A stretch of 19,938 nucleotides of DNA from SIG510 sp045540975 (lineage in GTDB: Bacteria > Bacillota > Clostridia > Oscillospirales > JAAYXM01), in contig JAZQIE010000166.1 of the NCBI GenBank assembly GCA_045540975.1, positions 1-19,938 on the forward strand, in the 5' to 3' direction. Numbering within the stretch: the stretch's first letter is position 1; the number at the start of each line of letters is the position of its first letter. This document shows positions 14,921 to 19,938 of this stretch, in pieces. The position numbers and the translations under genes were made by a program. The notes beneath the pieces are model-generated. The model had not been told where the DNA came from, did no database searches, and saw nothing but the letters and a program-made list of their open reading frames with translations.

Positions 14921-15133
14921 TTACTTGTTATCAGCAGAACGATTGAACTTCTTGTTGAAGCGATCAACACGTCCACCCGAGTCGACTAACTTCTGCTTGC
15001 CAGTGAAAAACGGATGGCACTTGGAACAAATTTCAACACGGATATCCTTCTTGGTGGAACCGGTTTCAATTACATTGCCGCAAGCACAGGTAATCGTGGT
15101 CTGCTCATAGTTCGGATGAATACCTTCCTTCAT
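14921..15133 (-). CDS. rpmE: 50S ribosomal protein L31, zinc-binding (C+) form
   Basis: 70-aa L31, start ATG 15133 (MKEGIHPNY) with AGAGGTG 6 nt upstream. A longer in-frame GTG at 15142 lies inside that site. The zinc ribbon is present: C16 and C18 (TCACGN), C36 and C39 (EICSKCHPFFTGKQK). It is therefore the metal-dependent form, not the zinc-free paralogue many bacteria switch to under zinc limitation. The C-terminal VDRFNKKF block is typical. Single gene, with promoter and terminator on either side. Confidence 0.97.
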   Translation of the reverse strand: MKEGIHPNYEQTTITCACGNVIETGSTKKDIRVEICSKCHPFFTGKQKLVDSGGRVDRFNKKFNRSADNK

Positions 15134-15175
15134 GATCTTCACCTCTTTCGGTACACATTTCTACACAGTAATAGT

Positions 15176-15204
15176 AGTTTACCATGACACCGGCAAAAAA
15201 GCAA
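15176..15204 (-). promoter_or_regulatory. Possible promoter for rpmE
   Basis: Read on the minus strand: TTGCTT (15204-15199), a 17-nt spacer and TAAACT (15181-15176). Four of six bases match in each box. The leader to 15133 is about 36 nt. Confidence 0.45.
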
Positions 15205-15229
15205 GTGTTTTTTTCGATTTTTTTATTTT

Positions 15230-15661
15230 TTATTCCGCTTTTGCCAACGCTTCCAGCGCAAGGAGATAACTCATTTTACCAAATCCGCAGATAACACCCA
15301 CACAAACGGGCGCAATCACCGATTTGTGGCGAAATTCCTCGCGCTTATGAACGTTACTCAAATGAATCTCAACACAAGGCAATTCGATTGCCGAAATGGC
15401 ATCACGAATCGCAATGCTGTAATGGGTATATGCACCCGCGTTGAGAAGCACACCGTCAAACTCCCCGCGTGCGGCATGGAGAAAATCAATGAGTTCTCCC
15501 TCGCAGTTGGATTGTTTGCAAACAACTTCAACGCCAAGTTCTTTCGCGCGTGCGCATACATCCCGTTCGATACTTTCCAATGTATCAGCGCCGTAAATCT
15601 CGGGCTCGCGGGTGCCGAGCAGATTCAAATTCGGACCGTTTACCAACAAAAATTTTTTCAT
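15230..15661 (-). CDS. aroQ: 3-dehydroquinate dehydratase, type II
   Basis: 143-aa type II dehydroquinase, which converts 3-dehydroquinate to 3-dehydroshikimate in the shikimate pathway. The start is ATG 15661 with AGAGGTG upstream. Signature blocks are LLVNGPNLNLLGTREPEIYG with the catalytic tyrosine Y23, NAGAYTHYSIAIRDAI, and VEIHLSNVHKREEFRHKSV, which holds the conserved histidines and arginine near residues 100-112. Length is normal. Its ATG overlaps the previous gene's stop (ATGA, 15658-15661), so it is the last gene of a coupled three-gene operon. I see no hairpin terminator after it; a possible rpmE promoter follows. Confidence 0.97.
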   Translation of the reverse strand: MKKFLLVNGPNLNLLGTREPEIYGADTLESIERDVCARAKELGVEVVCKQSNCEGELIDFLHAARGEFDGVLLNAGAYTHYSIAIRDAISAIELPCVEIHLSNVHKREEFRHKSVIAPVCVGVICGFGKMSYLLALEALAKAE

Positions 15662-16518
15662 TTTTGCACCTCTTTCCAATAGATCTGTTTCATATCAAGA
15701 GAATCCTCCGCCTGTGTTCCCGCGCTTTCACAGATGATTGTCGGCTCATATCCGCGTTTTACCAAAACACGCGCAAGCGGTGTAAAATCGGGACCGTATA
15801 CCGCATCTTCAAAGGTTAAATGGCGGACCTCCCCCGATTTCTGTGTGTATTCTATCTTGGAAAAATGGCTGTGGAAATATCGGACTCGCTCGTAACCGAG
15901 TTCGCGTTCCATTACATCAAATATCCGTTCATAATCGGTTTCATCTTTCAAAATCCCGTTGTTTCTTGCATTGTAGTGACCAAAATCGATGCACGGAACC
16001 AAGCGCTTGTCCACTTTACAAATCTCCAGCACTTCTTCCAGAGTGCCGAGTTGGCTCACACCACCCATTAATTCCGGACATAAGGTGATTTCTCCAAAGC
16101 CCGCTTCATCGCACGCTTTCACCACCATTTGCATGGTTTCACACGCAATTTCAAGTGCTTCTTCTCGCGACCGCTTCATCAAAGAGCCGCTGTGAATCAC
16201 GATACGGGTTGCACCGAGCGGAACTGCCGCGGCACAGCTTTTGAGCGCGTAACCGATTGTTTTCTCACGTCGCTCCGGGTCCGGGTTTGCAAGATTCATA
16301 AAATACGGGGCGTGCACCGACATCTTGATGTGATACTTACTTGCTTCCGCGCCGATTGCCGCCGCGGTTTCCGCACCGATTAAAACACCTTTTCCGCATT
16401 GATACTCATAGGCATCCAAGCCAAATTCACTGAGCCATTTCGGTGCTTCGACAGAAGCGGTATGCCCTTGCGCATGAAAGCTGTCGGAATTTCCCGCAAC
16501 ACCAAAATTCGCACTCAT
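15658..16518 (-). CDS. Endonuclease IV-like / AP_endonuc_2 TIM-barrel protein
   Basis: 286-aa TIM-barrel protein of the xylose-isomerase-like / endonuclease IV (Nfo) superfamily. In Nfo a trinuclear zinc site cleaves DNA at abasic sites. Likely metal ligands are visible: H69 (SVHAPYF), H109 (IVIHSG), E149 (LCPEL), D178 and H181 (CIDFGHYNAR), H216 or H218 (YFHSHFS), H233 (RHLTF) and E264 (ICESAG). The aspartate two residues before the last histidine in E. coli Nfo is V231 here. The start ATG 16518 overlaps the yqeG stop by 4 nt (ATGA), with GGGGAG upstream. It may be a DNA-repair AP endonuclease or a sugar isomerase-like relative. The nuclease reading is favoured by the ligand pattern but is not secure. 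Confidence 0.8.
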   Translation of the reverse strand: MSANFGVAGNSDSFHAQGHTASVEAPKWLSEFGLDAYEYQCGKGVLIGAETAAAIGAEASKYHIKMSVHAPYFMNLANPDPERREKTIGYALKSCAAAVPLGATRIVIHSGSLMKRSREEALEIACETMQMVVKACDEAGFGEITLCPELMGGVSQLGTLEEVLEICKVDKRLVPCIDFGHYNARNNGILKDETDYERIFDVMERELGYERVRYFHSHFSKIEYTQKSGEVRHLTFEDAVYGPDFTPLARVLVKRGYEPTIICESAGTQAEDSLDMKQIYWKEVQK

Positions 16519-16961
16519 TTCTTCACTCCCCTTCTACGAGGCTTGATGGATGGGACGTGGATAGAAAACAAACCTGCAAGTCTTGAACCAAGCACATCCG
16601 TCAAGTATTTATCTCCAATCAAGCATGTTTCTTTTTTCTTTGCGTTCATCTTCCGCATTGCACGCCAAATCTGTATTCCGAGCGGCTTTGCGCTGCGCCA
16701 ATAATACGGCACTGACAGCGTTTCGCAAAACTTCGCAACACGCGCCTTGCAATTATTGGAAACAACCACAAACCCGAAGCCCGCGTTTTTCAGCGAAAAA
16801 ACCCACTCTGACATCGCGGTATTTGGCTCTAATGTATCATAATCCGCGATTGTGTTGTCCAAATCCGAAATGATATATTTGATTCCGTGTTCAGCCAACA
16901 ACTGCGGTGTGATTTCATAGATATTATTCAATTCCAGATGCGCCCGAAATAATGATTGCAT
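16515..16961 (-). CDS. yqeG: YqeG family HAD-IIIA phosphatase
   Basis: 148-aa HAD phosphatase of the YqeG family. Motif I DLDNT has D33 and D35, motif II is VVVSNN (S68), motif III lysine is K92 in SAKPLG, and motif IV is GDKYLTDV (D117, D122). Related family members such as yeast Gep4 dephosphorylate phosphatidylglycerophosphate, so a lipid phosphate role is plausible but not shown. The start is ATG 16961 with AGGG about 6 nt upstream. It heads a coupled yqeG / endonuclease-IV-like / aroQ operon; in Bacillus yqeG also sits near a shikimate gene. Confidence 0.92.
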   Translation of the reverse strand: MQSLFRAHLELNNIYEITPQLLAEHGIKYIISDLDNTIADYDTLEPNTAMSEWVFSLKNAGFGFVVVSNNCKARVAKFCETLSVPYYWRSAKPLGIQIWRAMRKMNAKKKETCLIGDKYLTDVLGSRLAGLFSIHVPSIKPRRRGVKK

Positions 16962-17009
16962 AGTAATCCCTGTTCCTTGTGAATCATAACATGGTTTTAT
17001 ATTTCATAA

Positions 17010-17038
17010 ATTATAACACAGTTTTTTTAAAATCGCAA
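17010..17038 (-). promoter_or_regulatory. Predicted promoter for the yqeG-aroQ operon
   Basis: Read on the minus strand: TTGCGA (17038-17033), a 17-nt spacer and a perfect TATAAT (17015-17010). Transcription would start near 17003, leaving a leader of about 42 nt. Confidence 0.65.
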
Positions 17039-17059
17039 ATACAGTTTGGAGAATGTAAT

Positions 17060-17803
17060 ATGTCAAATCGGATTTTTTGGATTACAACACCTCAAGAAGA
17101 ACGCTTGGTGACACAGCCAAAAGCACACCTATCATACCAAATTTCAAACGGACGGCTTCTGCGCGGACCGCTTCCCGAAAACACATACGGCGGAATAATG
17201 GCGATTTCATTGTTTGAACTCTCGGCAGTTGATCACAATCTGATATCTGCACTGACCGAGGAATGCTCTTTATTCGGATATCGGGCTGTTTTTGCCGCAG
17301 TTGATGATTCGGTTAACGAGCGTCTCGCAAGTGTTTTTGAAGCATTGGGAGCAAAACTTACCGCCCGAGGTCTGCCGCTAATCGTTCCCGTTTCTTATCA
17401 AAACCACTGCAAAAACGTCTCATATTGTGCTCCCACCTCGATTTCGGGCGGTGCACTCAACGAGTATCTGGACACCTTGCTGGATAAGATTGATGCGTCA
17501 AAACTGTATTTGGAGCATCGCCTGACTCAAACAAAATTCACCATGCCGTCATTGAGCGGAGACGGGATTTTTATCACCGAGGATGAACGAGATGCAATTC
17601 TTTCCTCCGCGGACGTGCAAGCGTTTTATTCGCCTGAATTATTCTTGAATTACTGCACCTACCGTCAAGAGGGTGTTCCGCACTTTCTTTTATTCGATGA
17701 TGAGCGGACCCTGCGCGCAAAGCTGGACTTCGGAACAAAACTTGGTGTTGCCGGGCAATTCTTACTTTACCGCGAACTGAAAAATTTTTATCCCTTGCTT
17801 TGA
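17060..17803 (+). CDS. Protein of unknown function (247 aa)
   Basis: I do not recognise this protein. The start is ATG 17060 with GGAG (17048-17051) at 8-nt spacing; the frame extends to a GTG at 16979 without a comparable site. No signal peptide or membrane segment is evident. It is a mixed alpha/beta protein of about the size of a TIM barrel. A C-terminal block, FDDERTLRAKLDFGTKLGVA, weakly recalls the end of glycoside-hydrolase-18-type barrels (a FEDxRSxRAKL pattern), but the catalytic DxxDxDxE motif of active chitinases is absent. It could be an inactive relative. It precedes a metal-binding gene whose promoter overlaps its stop codon. Confidence 0.78.
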   Translation: MSNRIFWITTPQEERLVTQPKAHLSYQISNGRLLRGPLPENTYGGIMAISLFELSAVDHNLISALTEECSLFGYRAVFAAVDDSVNERLASVFEALGAKLTARGLPLIVPVSYQNHCKNVSYCAPTSISGGALNEYLDTLLDKIDASKLYLEHRLTQTKFTMPSLSGDGIFITEDERDAILSSADVQAFYSPELFLNYCTYRQEGVPHFLLFDDERTLRAKLDFGTKLGVAGQFLLYRELKNFYPLL

Positions 17804-17828
17804 CAAAAAAAAATGATGGAGTTATAAT
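17800..17828 (+). promoter_or_regulatory. Perfect consensus promoter for the HMA-domain gene
   Basis: TTGACA (17800-17805), a 17-nt spacer and TATAAT (17823-17828), matching consensus at all 12 positions. The upstream TGA stop (17801-17803) lies within the -35. Transcription would start near 17835, at the ribosome binding site of the next gene. Confidence 0.85.
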
Positions 17829-17846
17829 GATTTTGAGGTGAAAATA

Positions 17847-18056
17847 ATGAGTAAAAAACGAATTACGATTGAAGGGATGAACTGTTCGCACTGTTCTTCC
17901 AGAATCGAAGCCGCATTGAATGCCATGGATTCGGTCAAAGCAAAAGTCAATTTGAAAAAGAAGTATGCAGAGGTAAAAGCAGATGATTCCGTTACAGACG
18001 ATATGCTTCGCTCTGTGATTGAAGACCTTGGTTTTACGGTTGTCACAATTGAATGA
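17847..18056 (+). CDS. Heavy-metal-associated (HMA) domain protein, CopZ-like
   Basis: 69-aa single-domain HMA protein with the ferredoxin-like fold. The metal-binding GMNCSHC gives C13 and C16. It resembles the copper chaperone CopZ, or a stand-alone domain of P-type ATPases. The start is ATG 17847, 6 nt after GAGGTG; an in-frame GTG at 17838 lies inside that site. No copper ATPase, CsoR repressor or other metal gene is adjacent, so the metal and partner are unknown. It lies alone between a consensus promoter and a bidirectional terminator. Confidence 0.9.
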   Translation: MSKKRITIEGMNCSHCSSRIEAALNAMDSVKAKVNLKKKYAEVKADDSVTDDMLRSVIEDLGFTVVTIE

Positions 18057-18057
18057 T

Positions 18058-18094
18058 AAAAATAGCGTGTATCGTAATTGATACACGCTATTTC
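18058..18094. terminator. Bidirectional terminator between convergent genes
   Basis: AATAGCGTGTATC (18061-18073) and GATACACGCTATT (18080-18092) form a perfect 13-bp stem, with A-rich sequence before and T-rich after. It serves the HMA gene and the minus-strand gene stopping at 18095. Confidence 0.9.
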
Positions 18095-18601
18095 TCATTC
18101 TTCGTTAAAAAGCCCTTGTAAGAAGCCTTCCCGATTTGCGGATGCGACATCGCCTCCGATGAGCTTGTTTTTGTATATGAGCAGCGTTGCCACAACATTC
18201 TCCTCACCGCTCGGGTGGTTTAATACCACATAACTGTATTTCATAACACGTTTTCCTGCAAATTTTTCAAGATTTAAGCCTTGTTTTTTCTGCAATTCAT
18301 TGTATTCGGAATAAATGGGGTCAAACTCTTCCGGTATCGTAATCTCACGAAATTCGACCGGGTCTTCCTGTACTTCCCATCCAAGCTGCTTGAGCAGTGT
18401 GATTCGATCCTCTGCAGTTTTAAGTTTTAACGTTTTAATATTCATTTCGGCTGTTTCGATTTCTCCGTTTACGATTTGACTCTCATCAAATCGCGAAATG
18501 CAAAGCGTGATTCCCGAAATCAAAAAACCGATTGCCATAATCCCGGCAACAATTCTTCTTCGTGTCAGTTTCGTTGTAACCACCAACATATTTCGCGCCA
18601 T
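18095..18601 (-). CDS. Membrane-anchored DUF4830-like protein
   Basis: 168 aa from ATG 18601. The frame stays open to 18694, but the likely transcription start lies near 18696, so a start there would leave no leader. The chosen start has GGAG unusually close (3 nt); an in-frame ATG at 18589 is an alternative. One membrane segment (IVAGIMAIGFLISGITLCI) follows basic residues, so the rest is probably outside the cytoplasm. The C-terminal block starting GWEVQEDPVEF and running to IYKNKLIGGDVAS matches my recollection of DUF4830, a domain seen in clostridia. Function unknown. It converges on the HMA gene and diverges from the methyltransferase. Confidence 0.72.
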   Translation of the reverse strand: MARNMLVVTTKLTRRRIVAGIMAIGFLISGITLCISRFDESQIVNGEIETAEMNIKTLKLKTAEDRITLLKQLGWEVQEDPVEFREITIPEEFDPIYSEYNELQKKQGLNLEKFAGKRVMKYSYVVLNHPSGEENVVATLLIYKNKLIGGDVASANREGFLQGLFNEE

Positions 18602-18677
18602 CCTCTCCAGATATTTTTCGATTGTGATGTATGCATATGAACGAACTGTAAAAAATATGACAACTACCCGGAATTTG

Positions 18678-18707
18678 TTGACTGTATCAGGCATCTTGTG
18701 GTATTAT
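18678..18707 (+). promoter_or_regulatory. Predicted promoter for the methyltransferase gene
   Basis: TTGACT (18678-18683), an 18-nt spacer and TATTAT (18702-18707). Five of six bases match in each box. The leader to 18765 is about 50 nt. Confidence 0.62.
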
Positions 18708-18731
18708 AGAGAGTGGAAAATTTTGCTTTAA
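18703..18731 (-). promoter_or_regulatory. Possible divergent promoter for the DUF4830-like gene
   Basis: On the minus strand TATAAT occupies 18708-18703, sharing five bases with the plus-strand -10 box. A weak TTAAAG (three of six) lies 17 nt upstream. Transcription would start near 18696. Confidence 0.45.
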
Positions 18732-18764
18732 CTTTTAATTTATGTGTGAAAACATGGAGGAAAT

Positions 18765-19637
18765 ATGTGGGTTTCTGATGCATGGAAAGATTATGAGATT
18801 TTAGATTGCGGAAACGGTGAAAAATTGGAGCGTTGGGGGAAGTTTCACCTTGTTCGCCCCGATCCCCAAGTCATCTGGGAATCACAGCGCAAAAACCCGC
18901 TGTGGTATCATCCCGATGCAATGTACCGTCGTTCCCGTTCCGGCGGCGGCGAATGGAGTGCGCATTCCCTTCCCAAGAGTTGGACGGTTTCGTACCGCAA
19001 CCTGAAATTTCAGATCAAACCGATGAATTTCAAGCATACGGGTCTGTTCCCGGAACAAGCGGTGAACTGGGACTTTATTATGGATACAATCCGCAAGGCA
19101 GGACGTCCGATTCGTGTTTTGAATCTGTTCGCCTATACCGGCGGTGCCACCATGGCAGCAGCAGCGGCGGGCGCATCCGTTTGCCATGTTGATGCGGCAA
19201 AAGGTATGGTTGCATGGGCAAAGGAGAATGCGGTTTGCTGCGGTTTGCAAGATGCACCGATTCGTTGGATTGTGGATGACTGTGTGAAATTCGTGGAACG
19301 TGAAATCAAGCGCGGAAAATTCTATGATGCCATCATTATGGATCCTCCGTCTTACGGGCGCGGACCTTCCGGTGAAATTTGGAAGTTGGAAGAACGTCTT
19401 TACCCGTTTGTTTCCCTGTGCAGCAAGGTCCTTTCCGACCAACCGCTCTTTGTTTTAATCAATTCTTACACCACGGGTCTTGCCCCGTCGGTGCTTCGTT
19501 ATATGACAGAATCCATCTTTACCCCGCGTTTTGGCGGCTCAAGCGAGTGTGCCGAATTGGGTCTGCCTGTGACCGAAAGCGGACTTCATCTGCCTGCAGG
19601 TGCAACAGTTCGTTGGTGTTCCAAACATTGTCGATAG
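18765..19637 (+). CDS. Class I SAM-dependent methyltransferase (RlmI-like group)
   Basis: 290-aa methyltransferase resembling the RlmI/RlmL-like group (COG1092-like, Methyltrans_SAM), many of which methylate 23S rRNA. SAM-binding motif I is LNLFAYTGG (119-127), the acidic end of strand 2 is HVDAAKG with D143, and D171-D172 follow in VDDCVKF. The catalytic-type motif DPPSY is at residues 193-197. The N-terminal part is short and has no clear PUA domain of RlmI, so the substrate is uncertain. The start is ATG 18765 with GGAGG 4 nt upstream. The ECF ATPase gene follows after 9 nt and is probably co-transcribed. Confidence 0.87.
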   Translation: MWVSDAWKDYEILDCGNGEKLERWGKFHLVRPDPQVIWESQRKNPLWYHPDAMYRRSRSGGGEWSAHSLPKSWTVSYRNLKFQIKPMNFKHTGLFPEQAVNWDFIMDTIRKAGRPIRVLNLFAYTGGATMAAAAAGASVCHVDAAKGMVAWAKENAVCCGLQDAPIRWIVDDCVKFVEREIKRGKFYDAIIMDPPSYGRGPSGEIWKLEERLYPFVSLCSKVLSDQPLFVLINSYTTGLAPSVLRYMTESIFTPRFGGSSECAELGLPVTESGLHLPAGATVRWCSKHCR

Positions 19638-19646
19638 GAGTTACGT

Positions 19647-19938
19647 ATGAGTGAGTTTCTCAAAGCGGAAGATTTGTGTTTTTCTTACACCGAAAACTCC
19701 GCACTTGTGTTGAATCATATTGATTTGACCATTAATCAAGGTGAATATGTTGCGATTTTGGGTCACAATGGCTCCGGAAAATCCACCTTCGCAAAGCATT
19801 GCAACGGAATTCTTCTCCCCTCGGGCGGAAAAATGTATGTCGGCGGAATGGATACAACCGATGAATCTTTGATTTATGAGAATCGCAGACAATGCGGAAT
19901 GGTCTTCCAAAACCCAGACAATCAGATTGTCGCAACCG
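19647..19938 (+). CDS. ecfA1: ECF transporter ATPase (EcfA-type), 3' end cut by window edge
   Basis: The first 97 residues of an ABC ATPase of the energy-coupling factor (ECF) transporter type, which powers vitamin and metal-ion uptake. The start is ATG 19647 behind AGGAG. Walker A is GHNGSGKST (39-47), and the Q-loop block VFQNPDNQIVAT around Q88 is characteristic of EcfA/CbiO ATPases. The rest, including the ABC signature and Walker B, lies outside the window. EcfA1 is expected to pair with EcfA2 and EcfT, probably encoded just downstream. The choice between A1 and A2 is by gene order only. Confidence 0.85.
   Translation, partial: MSEFLKAEDLCFSYTENSALVLNHIDLTINQGEYVAILGHNGSGKSTFAKHCNGILLPSGGKMYVGGMDTTDESLIYENRRQCGMVFQNPDNQIVAT

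Noticed and set aside
1..19938. CRISPR array, prophage, insertion sequence or defence island
   Set aside because: I saw no regularly spaced direct repeats, transposase or integrase motifs, or defence nucleases. The inverted repeats present are all best read as terminators or a leader hairpin.

Overview
The window reads as a chromosomal segment of a low-to-mid-GC Gram-positive bacterium, most likely a gut-type member of the Clostridia (Oscillospirales/Ruminococcaceae-like). This is inferred from strong AGGAGG-type ribosome binding sites, GTG/TTG starts, sigma-A-like promoters, butyrate kinase, a DUF4830-like protein, RecD2, MreB, a YqeG phosphatase and an ECF-type transporter ATPase. I see no phage, insertion sequence, CRISPR array or plasmid module. 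Most of the window is compact core genome with a few accessory genes.

Layout. Positions 1-651 (minus) hold two co-translated small proteins of unknown function that share a repeated LLxSxDGxxLL motif. Positions 785-6558 (plus) are one long co-directional run: azlC-azlD (branched-chain amino acid exporter), a small multidrug-export-family protein, a one-segment membrane peptide, recD2, comF and mreB. The run ends at a strong terminator. A Gfo/Idh/MocA oxidoreductase follows (6609-7676). It converges on a minus-strand operon (8969-7707): a DivIVA-like coiled coil, the beta subunit of an Fe-S fumarase/tartrate dehydratase without its alpha partner, and a PaaI-like thioesterase.

A tRNA-Arg(CCG) gene lies at 9108-9183 with its own promoter and terminator. 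Butyrate kinase (9296-10396) and an MFS transporter (10479-11714) follow, each behind a TTGCAT-17-TATAAT promoter. Next is a secreted protein (11764-13086) with a SipW-type signal, a TasA/camelysin-like region and a C-terminal region of NGGTF repeats. It is the most unusual gene here. Then come minus-strand genes: ung with an aldo/keto reductase carrying two 4Fe-4S motifs, rpmE, and a tightly overlapping yqeG / endonuclease-IV-like / aroQ operon (16961-15230).

The right end has an unrecognised 247-aa protein, a CopZ-like heavy-metal-binding protein behind a perfect consensus promoter, a DUF4830-like membrane-anchored protein, a SAM-dependent methyltransferase divergent from it through overlapping -10 boxes, and the start of an ECF transporter ATPase cut by the window edge.

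How the genes work together. The transcription units are well delimited: I found eight convincing intrinsic terminators, several bidirectional between convergent genes, and about ten promoters. Functionally the segment mixes DNA repair and recombination (recD2, ung, the endonuclease-IV-like protein), cell shape (mreB, the DivIVA-like protein), translation (tRNA-Arg, L31, the methyltransferase), central and fermentative metabolism (butyrate kinase, the fumarase beta subunit, aroQ) and transport.
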